Notes under the pieces: model-generated
Told to the model about the DNA's origin: nothing
Database searches by the model: none
What the model saw: the letters and a program-made list of their open reading frames with translations, nothing else
Assembly (NCBI RefSeq): GCF_021134715.1
Contig: NC_060027.1
Coordinates: forward strand, 1,240,001 to 1,304,000
Direction of reading: 5' to 3'
From: Daphnia pulex
Taxonomy: Eukaryota > Arthropoda > Branchiopoda > Diplostraca > Daphniidae
DNA: 64,000 nt
Shown here: positions 10,500-20,680 of the stretch, one piece after another
Layout: each line of letters opens with the position of its first letter
Position numbering within the stretch: the stretch's first letter is position 1
Position numbers and translations under genes: made by a program

Positions 10500-11790
10500 A
10501 TTTTTCATAGTTTTCTATCGATATCTTATGGCTAAGATTAGGGTCGTCTGCTGGCTTCGTTTTGTTTACAAGTTTCGACTAAGCAAGTAAGCATCGACAA
10601 AGAAAAGAATCCACGTTTAAGATTACAAAAAAGGATTTTTTTTTTAAACGAACGTGGCTGCACGAAAAATAGCCCAACATATAAAACTAAGTACAAAAAT
10701 GTGGTCGTGTGAACTCTGGTCGCGTCACCCTCTTTATGGAATAACTTAATAAAATACACACTCCGATGCTGTCTATAGCAGGTAAACAAGAAGACAAATA
10801 GAATTATTGTGATAGCTCAAATAGAAGAGTTAAAACTCTTCCAAATCAGTGAAATGTTAGTTCTGTCTAGCATTTATGTAAGTAAGCCCCCTGTCAATAC
10901 GGCAGTTTGTAACTAGGCACTATGTAACCTTTTCCTTTGTGCATAGATTTGAGGCCTGAGCCAGCCATCAGCCCATCACAACAAAGAGATATCCAAGTTT
11001 TGCTTGTGCTGGTGTCAGCACCAACCACATGTCATATCAATCACCTATCGTCAGCAATCTCCAATCTCATCACTTGGGTAATGATTTTCGTTACTTTTCT
11101 TCCCATGCTGCTATAGATATTTAAATGCATGCATGACTTGCGTCAACACAGTGCATGTAAAACTAGATTTGAAGCCTGAGCTAGCCATCAGTCCATCACG
11201 ATAAAAATATATGCACATTTTGCTTGTGGTGGTGCTCAGCACCAATCACATGTCATTAATCACCTAACCTTAGCAATAATATCAATGTTATGTGTTATGA
11301 GCTTGAACCGGCTTAGTTTTGTTACTTCTATTCATGTGCTCTGTTAGATATTTTAATGCTGCATGACTTCAAATCATGTATCTTCAATTCTCCTGTTTGA
11401 TAAACAATTAGGGTTTACCCACTGTCTCATTTTCCACTTTTCCTTCCTTGTTAGTTTTGTAAATATTTCATAACAAATTTTTTATTTTTATTTAGATAAC
11501 AGCATCCCTTTTCTGGGTGAAAATACCGATGCCGATCGAGTTCTTCCCCTTTCTTTATGCCCTCGTGTATGCCCATGTGAGTGTATTCACGAGGACCCCC
11601 TTTTTCCTATCCCGCCTGCTGGATTCAATTCTTCAACGGATGGAGCACCTGTGGATGCCTAGCTGCATTTCCCCGGTCAGTTTCCTGGCCGCATCCACTC
11701 CCTCATCGTCCGTTGGTTTCCCGTTTGGACGCCAAGCCAAGTCTTTCATATGTAGGGCGTGAAGAATGGGTGGGTCGCTGTCCATTGACC
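10500..11790. repeat. Local non-coding repeat family, copy 1
   Basis: Recurs in diverged form at 15410-16120 and 17635-18450. Shared parts in order: a tatcgatatct start, gtcgtctgct, an element ending tagcaggta, a block opening ATTTGAGGCCTGA and closing CACTTGG before gtaatgatttt, and a block around CATGTGAGTG, CACGAGGA and GGATGGAG. The block at 10948-11080 is repeated again at 11163-11290. AG and GT borders around the conserved blocks resemble exons, but every frame is broken. It may be a duplicated non-coding transcript or an old transposable element. Confidence 0.6.
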
Positions 11791-11827
11791 AAATCTATTC
11801 GAATTTTCTCAGTTGTAAAAAAATTGC

Positions 11828-11841
11828 CCGCTAGAGGGCAG
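11828..11841 (+). promoter_or_regulatory. CTCF-like site upstream of importin-alpha-like gene 1
   Basis: CCGCTAGAGGGCAG fits the metazoan CTCF core. It lies about 70 nt before a likely initiator (TCAGT at 11906-11910) that is shared with importin-alpha-like copy 3 (TCAGT at 36330-36334), where a closely similar TGAGCATCTCCGACA follows. No binding data are available. Confidence 0.35.
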
Positions 11842-12392
11842 TAGCGATGGCAAAATGACGTAATAATATTAGTATTTGAACGCTCTCCAAATAATAGGAT
11901 AGAAATCAGTTGAGCGAGCATCTCCGACATTTCAATAACAACTGCAGTGCTTCATTTATCACCAACTGCCTTTTTCACCGTATTACATCAGTTTTTAACG
12001 TTTTTTGTGCCCGATCAAAGTCATCCACACCATCATTGCCTTCCCCATTTGAGTCTTTCTCACGACACGAGTCCCGTTGGTAACGTTTTCTCTTTCAATT
12101 TTTTGTTTCCTATTTCTACTTGGAAAAATGGTTTTATCTGATGCCTATTGAGTATGACTATTGAATACTGACTATTGAATACAGTAATTGAATGACTTTT
12201 CATTGACACATTTTTAATGACTGTCATAGTCCGAGAAATTTTTTGTTCAAGTTCAAATTCAAGTTGCACATGGCACTTGAATTTGTTTCTCTATGTTGCC
12301 TTATTCTCTCTATATGTTCTCCTCAAGTCCCATTTCTCAATATTCTTTTGTCAGTGTGCCAGATTAACAAACCTTTTTATAATAGTATCAAA

Positions 12393-14769
12393 ATGTCAAC
12401 TGAAGTGAATCCCAGTACCGAGTACTTCAACCACAAACACAGAATTGTTGAGGTAATAAGCTTTAGATAGTTAGTGTAAGTTCTTAAATTTAATATATAG
12501 TTCATCTGTCTTGTAAATTAGGTGAATGTTGAGTTGCAGAAGGCCAAGAAGGAACATAACTTGCTGAAGCGAACCTTCAAAATTGAATCATCCCTTGTAC
12601 AAGCCAACATGAGCATTGAAGATATAGTTGATGGTATGTGTGGAATTTGTTTTTTTATGAAGCCTTATTTTCATATGAATCTTAATCATGTAGGTATCAA
12701 CAATGGTGATGAAAACGAGGAGTTTACTGCCACCCATGCTGTCACAATCCTCACCAGGAATTTTTATCCGGTCATTGACAATCTCATCAATGCCAATGTT
12801 GTTCCCAAGCTTGTGGAATTCCTGAGTCGCGATAGCAAGTATATGGTGTCTTTAACTTAATTTCTAAATATTGCCTCATGCAATTTTCGTTTTAGCCCTG
12901 ATCTTCAGTTAGAGTCAGCCTGGGCTCTCGCCCATATTGCATCAGGCACATCTGATCAGATTGAAGCTGTCGTCAGTGCTGGGGCTGTTGCCGGTTTCAT
13001 TTCTTTGTTGGGTTCGCCACATCCAGTATTGGCCGAGATAGCTGTCTGGACTCTTGGGAACATTGCCAGAAACGACCTAGAGCTAACAAACCATGTAATT
13101 GAGCAAGGCATTATTGAGCCCTTGCTAATCTTCATTAGTAAACCTGACACTTCAGTAAGTTCGTTTTTTAATTAACTCGAGAACATTTAATAATTAATTT
13201 CATTAATAGGCCACATTATTGCGCAGCGTCACTTGTACTCTGTCCAAGATGTGTAGTAGTATTGAATATGATCATCCGAATTGGTGCATGGAAGAAGGAC
13301 CCACTTTCCCTGGACTCCAACAGCTTCTTCCAGCCCTGGCTCACCTTATCCAAAACAACGACGGGGAGATTCTCGCCGACACTTGCGAGGCTCTGTCAAG
13401 TATCGTTTTCGAATGCAACGAACAAAGAGCCCAAGAAGTTGCCGACGCCGGTGTCCTCCCTCGCCTCGTCGCTTTGTTGGACCGCCATGAAGTGGCTATC
13501 ATCAACCCCGCTCTACAAACCATCGCTGATGTATTATCCGCTTCAGATCAGGCTAAGGTCATCATCAGTGCTGGGGGTGTCGCCAAGTTGACATCTTTGT
13601 TGGAGCCACGTCATCCAGATGTGGCCGAAGAAGTAAGTTCATTTTTAAAATTTTGTGAACATTTTATAATTGGTTTCATTCGGTTTGATTGTTAGGATCA
13701 TGTTCCGTTGGTCGGTTACATTTTTCGCCACTTGTGTCGTTACCTGAACCCCACTGACCCTACAGTCCAACAGCTTCTTCCCGCCCTGTTCCACCTTATC
13801 TACAAAAACGACAAGCATGTTCTCCCTAGCGCTTGCATGGCTCTATGTTACCTCACTGTAACGAACGATGTCGTCAAAGAAGTTGTTGACGCCGGAGTCG
13901 TCCCTCGGCTCGTTACTTTGTTGGACAACAATGATGCTAGTGTCAGCTTCCCAGCTCTGAGGACAATCGGCAACATTGTCACAGGCATTCAAACCATGGT
14001 TGCTGGTGCCTACCCTTTGCTGGCCAAGTTGCTTATTGTTAATTCGTCGACGAAAACCTTCTGGTATGAGGCGACCGTATTCGCATCCCAGATTGCTGAC
14101 TGCAATGCCGCTCAGACCCAAGATCTCATAACCAGCAACGTTATTCTTCCTTTGGTTGACGTTCTGAGCCAAGGCGACTTCAAACGCCAAAAGGAAACAG
14201 CTTTGGTTATCAGCAACATCACTTTGGGTAATTTATTTCATGTTATTCATTCATTTATTTCATGATTTTTAACTATATTTATTTTTGATTTCAGGTAGCA
14301 ATGTCGTTAAGACCGCTATGTTGTTTCAGTTTGAATTCGCTTCGCTGTGCACTTTGATGTGCATTTTACTGTGCACTCTGTTGTGCACTTTGCTGAAGGC
14401 CACGGAACCCAAGACTATCGTGGTCGTGTTGGATGGCTTGGCTCTAATTTTGGAGGCTTCCAAGAAAATGGGCGATCTGGAAAAAGTTTCCCTTCACGTC
14501 AATAAATGTGGTGGCTTGGATTGCATCAAAGCATTGAAGAGCAACGAAAATGTTGAAATTCATCACAAGTCGCTGGCCATTCTGGAAAGATACTTCCCCA
14601 CTGACGTAATTTTTTTTTTCGTTTTTATGGCTTTTGTTTTCTTTCGATGACTACTACCACAAGATTCAGTGTTTGTGTTGACAACTTGACAATAACGAAA
14701 TTTCTTACTTTTGATTTAATTTGGTTTTTATTTTAATTTCTGCAGTTGTCCGAGGATGTCCCATCATGA
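12393..14769 (+). CDS. Importin-alpha-like ARM protein 1 (long form)
   Basis: Eight coding exons (12393-12452, 12522-12633, 12694-12838, 12896-13154, 13210-13632, 13696-14227, 14295-14605, 14746-14769) give 621 residues in phase; ordinary importin-alpha is about 520-530. Importin-alpha carries NLS cargo and binds importin-beta through its IBB segment. An IBB remnant is present at residues about 14-45 ([19 protein letters not shown] then LLKR), weaker in basic residues than usual. SIEDIVDG starts the armadillo array. The array is lengthened because the block with LLPALAHL... and [15 protein letters not shown] occurs twice (exons 5 and 6). The Trp/Asn ladder that grips the NLS is uneven: ARM3 WTLGN is intact, but ARM2 reads WALAH, ARM4 CTLSK and a C-terminal repeat VFASQ. 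A 12-bp motif repeated four times inserts Cys/Leu-rich residues in exon 7. It ends LSEDVPS. Confidence 0.85.
14348..14395 (+). repeat. 12-bp tandem repeat (x4) inside importin-alpha-like gene 1
   Basis: Four successive variants of TGCACTTTGCTG, coding Cys-(Thr/Ile)-Leu-(Leu/Met). The paralog at 36.6 kb has one such unit (CSLL) at this place. The expansion keeps the frame and enlarges an ARM helix or loop. Confidence 0.85.
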
Positions 14770-14933
14770 AGAATCCAAGTTGGCGTCATCTACTTCGTAG
14801 AGTCTAGAGTGGCAATTACGAATTCAATAACCAGCCATCTCAATCCCCCTAAAGAGGTTTCTTATCCTAAATGTTTTAATATAATAATCTCAAATTCTTT
14901 TTCTACTTTTTCCACGGTCAATTTATATACATA

Positions 14934-15165
14934 TTCACTTCCTTCAACGCTATCCTATTCATGAGTATTGGCTTTTTCTATAAAGTTTATTTTCCAAATT
15001 GTTATTTAATTGAAGGCTGCCTTTTGCTATCATTTTTGTCCATGCGCGTCTTCTTTCCTCTTTCTCAATGCGCATTATAATAAAAACAACTCGATCAACT
15101 GTACATTTGAATCGTTTTGATTTTGTCGCAAGTTTTTCGTATTTTTTCCCAATTGCAGGCCGCAC
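14934..15165. repeat. 3' flank shared by the importin-alpha-like paralogs
   Basis: The stretch starting near cacttccttcaacgctatc and running through the ctttcctctttctcaatgcgc words and gtcgcaag is repeated at 31672-31890 and 38550-38790, each just past an importin-alpha-like gene. It marks the downstream edge of the ancestral duplication unit. Confidence 0.7.
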
Positions 15166-15214
15166 GAGTCCCAGCAGTGCCCAACAGGCCCTTACGGAAC
15201 TGAAATGCTTTTGT

Positions 15215-16120
15215 AATCATGTCATTTCAAAATAATAAGCAAATCGCTATAAATAACACAATCGCCAGCAGTAGAATTTTTGGATTGTGCTGAAACAGAA
15301 AAATTTGACTTTCCGTTTATGTCTACATAATTATATTGAAGTGATTTGGCTTTTGCGAAAATTATCATATTATTCACATCTTCTTCCAAGAAATTATTGT
15401 GGCCGTTTCGTCGATTATTTGTTAATTTCTATCGATATCTTAGATAATTAGAATATTGGTGTCGTCTGCTTCTTCGTTGTTCGTTCACCAGTAATAAAAT
15501 GTCAAAAGTGTGGGCGTCGTATTTTAGCGCGAATCTTTATTGAATCGCTTGATGCATACTCCATGGTGTTTAGCAGGTAATTAAAACTAAGAATATGAAT
15601 AGAAAGATAATAAGAGCTGGAATTGAAGAGAAATCTGTTCCAAAGTGTGGCATGGAATGTTTGTTTCTGACTACATTTATCAAGCAAACTTCTTCTTAAG
15701 GCACGGCAGTTTGTTTGCACAATGGAACTTTTTCTTTATTTAAATAGATTTGTGGCCTGACCCAAACCCTAGGTATGCCAGTTTTGCTTTTGCTGGACCT
15801 TCACCAGCAACAATCTCAACATCATCGCTTGGGTAATGATTTGACTTACTTTTATTTCTCTGACCTGCTTGATTATTTTTTGTAACCCTTTTCTTATTCC
15901 CCATTTAGATTTACAGCACGAAGTTTGATTGCAGCATTTCCCTTTTCTTTAAATGTCCTCGTGTATGCCCATGTGAGTGTGGGTATATTCACGAGGACCT
16001 CCTTTTACCCATCCCACCTGCTAGATGGAGGTGGTATCAACTCTTCAACGGATGGAGCACCTGTGGATGCTTGGCCGTATTTTCCAGGCTTAAAGGTAGA
16101 ACACATTCATCTCTATTCTT
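15215..16120. repeat. Local non-coding repeat family, copy 2
   Basis: Diverged copy of 9905-11790, lacking the segment that holds the small gene at 10094-10382. It keeps the block closing CGCTTGG before gtaatgattt, and the CATGTGAGTG/CACGAGGA/GGATGGAG block at 15970-16090. No intact coding frame. Confidence 0.6.
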
Positions 16121-16706
16121 CCTTTTTGACTGTTTGTTTGCTTTGATTCGTGACATACGAAGTACGATTATTCGTGAGGTATGTGATAGACTGGAACTGT
16201 TTTTCTCTTGCCGATATTGTTGACTCTCAGTCAGGGTTCATTTTGAAATAACTCATTTTTTAGAACGATTGAAGGCCAGGCTTGTTTTCTACCTCACTAC
16301 TTTATCTGTGGATAAACAATCGAATTCAATTTTTTTTTACTTTATACACGCGAAGTTTTACGACCCGCTACACTGGCGTCACCTCCAAGTTTAAAGTTGG
16401 TTTTTAGAAAAGCAATGAATAACTGCATTCGTTTTTCTGATCATATCCAAGAATTCGTTTTTCTTACAGTCTTTTTAAACACGTTTAAACGTAATCTATG
16501 CTTACATAATTGCGAAAAAGGAGTAGAAGTGAAATCGGAGGAGTAGAGTCCATCTCGTAAACCCAACATATTTTAAAATACTTCTTACCAGGACTTGTAT
16601 TTTTCCTCGCAACCTTTTTTGGCGATGTTTTGTGCGTTGGATCTTTCCACAACAAAGAATAGAGCATAGAATTTGGCATAGAATTTTTTTTCTTTTATAA
16701 GAATCT
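16121..16706. other. Spacer, no gene seen
   Basis: AT-rich sequence between repeat copy 2 and the 3' end of the zinc-knuckle gene. Two overlapping minus frames of 64 and 88 codons (16485-16768) have no supporting signal. Confidence 0.4.
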
Positions 16707-17246
16707 CTAATTTTGAATGGAATCTTCGTGAATTTCAGAATCTGGAGAATCTGGATAATCTGCGACAATTTCAGGCGAGTGCGAGACGTCAGGAGTGCCC
16801 GGCACGGGCGTCGAGTTACACCGAGACGGAACGTGGCCTGAGCGTCCGCAGTGTCTGCACGTCGGCGTCGATTTGCGTCGGTTGGATGTTTGGCAGCGCA
16901 AGTTTTCCGATTGGAGGTCCCGGATGGAGAATTCGGCGTTGCCGATCGTGAAGTGGGTGCCTAGTTGAGACAGGCAATCGAGTCCCAGTATGAGATCGGT
17001 CCCGTGCAGACGAAGGACGGCCGCTCGAACTGTTGCGCTGGATCCTTCGACCGAAATGCAAATTTCAACCGAACCCATGGGCGACTGCATTCCTTCTGAT
17101 ACGTGATCCCAGAAGGATCCGGTCAAAGGATCGGCCAAAAGGTTCAGTTCAAACAGGAAATCGGGAGAGATGGCAGTGAAGGCCCAGCTGGTTCCAATCA
17201 CGGCAGTGACATCTAAATCGTTACATTTGACAGCTAAATACGCCAT
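16707..17246 (-). CDS. Retroelement-derived aspartyl-protease-like protein with CCHC zinc knuckle
   Basis: An open frame from ATG 17246 to TAG 16707 codes 179 residues. A good acceptor (GCATTTCAG) lies 11 nt before the ATG, so a 5' untranslated exon is likely; the frame also stays open further upstream. Residues about 1-105 resemble the pepsin-like fold of retroelement proteases: two strands, then the flap region, then LILGLDCLS, the usual ILG(M/L)D motif. A CCHC zinc knuckle follows (C-RH-C-GRSG-H-VPSR-C), which in retroelements binds nucleic acid. The catalytic (D)-T/S-G triad position reads GTS instead, so peptidase activity is unlikely. An acidic tail ends the protein. No integrase, reverse transcriptase or LTR was seen around it. 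Either a domesticated, non-catalytic gene or a remnant. Confidence 0.6.
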   Translation of the reverse strand: MAYLAVKCNDLDVTAVIGTSWAFTAISPDFLFELNLLADPLTGSFWDHVSEGMQSPMGSVEICISVEGSSATVRAAVLRLHGTDLILGLDCLSQLGTHFTIGNAEFSIRDLQSENLRCQTSNRRKSTPTCRHCGRSGHVPSRCNSTPVPGTPDVSHSPEIVADYPDSPDSEIHEDSIQN

Positions 17247-17634
17247 GATAACAGTCTGAAATGCAAAATTGGAGTCGAGTAAAGAATAGTTCCTCGATGT
17301 TCTGCGTGAAGTGAATGAGATGGTGCGAGCTGTCCACCGCGTTTTATACAGCGGCAATTTGAAGTATCGGATGGCTAGCGTGACGAAATTGGACACGGGT
17401 AAAAACCCACTGGTAAAAACCCACAAACTGCAGAAATAGATGCAACTGGTTGTTTGTTTTTTTAATTATTATTTTGTCTTTAGACACGCACGAATGATAT
17501 TCCTAGCAACACCAGTTGGATGTATCCATTTCACTTATCATCACTGCCAAGTTCTGACAAATCGGATGAGTATATACAAAAGCTTATCATTTTTGAACAG
17601 TTTGTATTTGGGAGGAGGGGTCTATTTTTTAATA
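17247..17634. other. Upstream region of the zinc-knuckle gene
   Basis: Likely contains the 5' untranslated exon and promoter of the minus-strand gene. Around 17400-17425 a short direct repeat of cactggtaaaaaccca occurs. No other gene seen. Confidence 0.4.
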
Positions 17635-18450
17635 AAATAATTTCTATCGATTATTTTTTTTTTAAAGACGGCTAAAGGAATAGTAGAAGAGTCGTCTGCT
17701 CTCCATTTGTTTACAAGTTTCGGATAACAAAATGTGGCCTTCGTGTTTATTCTGGGCGTGAATCTTTAAAATGGAATAGCATCACACTCCGTGCTGTTTA
17801 GCAGGTAATCAAAACTAAGAACACAAATAAAATTACAGAGTTTAAATAGAACAGTTAAACCTGTTCCAAATTGTGTGAAATGCTAGTTACTGACTCCAGC
17901 ATTTATCTTGTAAAACCCCCTGTCGATGCATGACATTTGGTTTGCACTATTTAACCTTTTTCCTTTGTGCAGATTTGATGCCTTCATAACCACAAGTTTG
18001 CTTTATAAACAAGTTTCACTTGTGCTGGTATACTGACCTGTTATAGCCAACAATCTGAGCATCACCACTTGGGTAATAATTTTCGTTACTTTGATTCCTG
18101 TGCCCTGCTAGATATCTTTGACTGGCATAAGCAGTGCATTTCGTTGAAACCTTAAATTCTCCTGTTTATTAGCAATATAACTGTCTCTACTTTTCCTAAT
18201 TTGTCATTTTTTCTTCAAACATTTTTCGTAACCCATTTCTTATTTTTTATTTAGATAAACAGCATTCCATTGGATTGAAGAAACAAGTTCTTCTTCTTCC
18301 TTTTAATGTACTTGTGTACACCCATGTGAGTGTGGGGGTATTCACGAGGATGGAGGACCCTCCTTTTTCCTATCCCGCCTGCTGGATTCTGCGGATGGAG
18401 TACCTGGAGATGCCTGGCTGCATTTCCCAGGCTTCAAGGTAGGAAAAATG
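17635..18450. repeat. Local non-coding repeat family, copy 3
   Basis: Third diverged copy of 10500-11790, beginning at the tatcgatta word and carrying gtcgtctgct at 17692, the tagcaggta element at 17798, the ATTTGATGCC...CACTTGG block at 17972-18070 and the CATGTGAGTG...GGATGGAG block at 18323-18402. Frames are broken. Confidence 0.6.
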
Positions 18451-18770
18451 TTCTATTCTTCCTGTTTGATTTTTTGGTGCCTTTGATCGTAAATCGTTGC
18501 GTAGTACGGAGTACGATTAATTCCTTAGCTAGGCGTATGACTGGATCTGTTTTTTCTTGCGGTTTTTAGTTCACTCAGTTAGGGTTTACTAAACAACCAA
18601 TGGAAGTGGGAAACTAAAATTTTTTTAAATAACTCATCTATAGAAAGATTGCATATCAGGCTTGTTTTGTGCCCCAGAAAAACAATGCGAACACTTTTGA
18701 TCGCCTTTGATTTTCAAAACCATTTTTATTTCACTGACTATTGACAAATTGTCTGTATTGGATAATTGTT

Positions 18771-19603
18771 TCATGATATAACAGAGCTATAGATTATTGA
18801 AGGGCCGATAGGTTGAGAGTAGACGGGATTGCAGATGTACTGTCGAGACGACGTCCCATCGTCAAACACAAACGCCTCGAACTTGATTCTGACCGAGTCT
18901 CGCCTCAACCACATCATCTAAACAATCATTCCGAGTTGTTATTGCATTATTCAAATTCCGCCGCACACTGAATTGAAAGCTATTCATACTTTAATTATCT
19001 CTTTGTCGCCACTATTTGGTATTTTGGTACGGACGATCGACAAGCCAGGAAACCTTTCGAACAAGAAAAACGAGTTTCTCTACTACATTGATTAATAACA
19101 GACTATAGGATATTAGCTCTTACGTCGCAGTTATGCAGTTATCACGTTTCGACAATACGCCGTCTTGGTATTCTTGAATGTGAATTCGATTTGTCTTCCT
19201 TATTCCTAGGCGGTGGAAGTGCGGTGAACGATCAGGGCTGTCGGTGACGAGTGAACATCTGATGCAAACCTCGTCCTCTTCGCCCTCCCAATTTTCCAAC
19301 TGAAATTGATCGTTAGAAATGGACAGTTAATCGATTGGCGCAAAATGTTTTTCAGTAAATTCAATTTTACTTGGACGCGGATCCATCTTTTTTCATTAGC
19401 AGGATCGGCGTAGAGATATCCGCGGCCGTTTTTGACTTCGCTCTCGTAAGGGAAATTGTAAGTAGACTGCGGCTGTCGAGTGATTTTCAGACGAGCTAAA
19501 TCAATTTTTTGTAAAATTAAAGTATTAGTGTATTAGAATTTGATTCTCTATCGACACCGCAAAATTAAAAAAATGACTCACGACTGTTGCAATTAAGCGA
19601 CAT
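18771..19603 (-). CDS. Minimal Rel-homology-domain protein
   Basis: Five exons (19603-19582, 19495-19371, 19299-19124, 19079-19031, 18917-18771) join in phase to 172 residues. The sequence follows the N-terminal Rel homology domain of NF-kB/Rel/NFAT proteins: PRLKITRQP, then GYLYAD, a VCIRCSLVT...SPHFHRLG strand pair, DNCITAT, and VRIKFEAFVFDDG...ICNPVYSQPI near the end. The DNA-contact loop, usually RFRYxCEG, reads YNFPYESE, so sequence-specific binding is doubtful. There is no second Ig-like dimerisation domain, nuclear signal or activation or ankyrin region; translation stops about 12 residues after the NPxY-like motif. It looks like a truncated Rel paralog that kept its introns, possibly a decoy or a decaying gene. 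The exon 4 donor (TCC|GTACCA) is weak. Confidence 0.7.
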
Positions 19604-20680
19604 GATCAATTCCCTTTTGAAATGGGTTTACAGCTGCATCTTAAACAGTCTGCGGTCCGAACAACACTGCTGCGTCGGCTGGCATTCGCTTCGAGCTATC
19701 CTATCCATCCATCGATCCGGTTTTGAAAGCTCATGGCAGACACTATGCTAATTGTTTCAGCAGTTGGCGACAGGCAACAGAATAGAGGGGAAATCCCCAA
19801 GTCGATTGGCAAGGTAACTCTTGTTGATAGGCCATCGGTGGATGCGGGTGTTTCCTTATCGAATTATATTATAGACTCGGCTGTTCTCCAAATTGATGCT
19901 ACTCTTGAATCTCAACGCGAGATTGCGCAGCCGCATTATGCCTATAATGTTAATTGTTGCGGTTTTTCGTTGTTTTAGAATTATTGATTCGCTGAATTGC
20001 CTAATAATAGAAATCTCGGTGGACGTTCCACTTCTTGGGGGGTTCTAGCAGCCTGTAACCTGTTCCTACACGTAGACAGCCTGATAAGAGTCCTGTCGCC
20101 TTCTTGTAAAAGGAAAGGTTGAAACGTTAATCGAAGTTCGACACGACGTAAAAGATAATCAACCAACAGGTTTTTGAAGAAGGACTCTGGGTACTTTTAG
20201 TTAGAATGCACGACACGGTTTCTTTGTGTTGGATATTTCAGTTCAACTGGTTCTCATATCAGCAGAACAGACACCACAAAACGACATTGATCTGCTGGTA
20301 TGTTTAAAGCGAATAATGATGAAAGCAAAGTCAATTGTGGTATTTACGCATATGCGCCTTAATCTTTTTGCGACGCACTATACAAGGTCAGACTACCAAA
20401 TTACCAACTGGTGTAATAATTGAATATCGTTTATCAATTGTGCTGGCGAGAGATTTTATAGCGAATAGAAAAAATTAAAACATGACGTCGTTGTATTTGA
20501 AATCCGCAGAAGAGCAGCTGCCGGAGGAAAGGTTTACAACTTGTGCAGGTTCGTTCAGATTAATAAGGAAGCGCGCGGGAAATGTCTTGACATCTCAATA
20601 CCAGCAGTGATGCGAAACGAAAAATTATGGCGAATTAAAAACATGATCACGTTAAACTTACATTTAAAAAAAAATAATAA
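19604..20680. other. Intergenic, no gene seen
   Basis: Between the Rel-like gene start and the 3' end of the P/Q/S-rich gene. An 81-codon plus frame at 19733-19978 has no family likeness or signal and is not called. Confidence 0.4.

Noticed and set aside
10948-11290. Repeat blocks considered as exons of a protein gene
   Set aside because: Every frame contains stops and the stops are not shared between copies.
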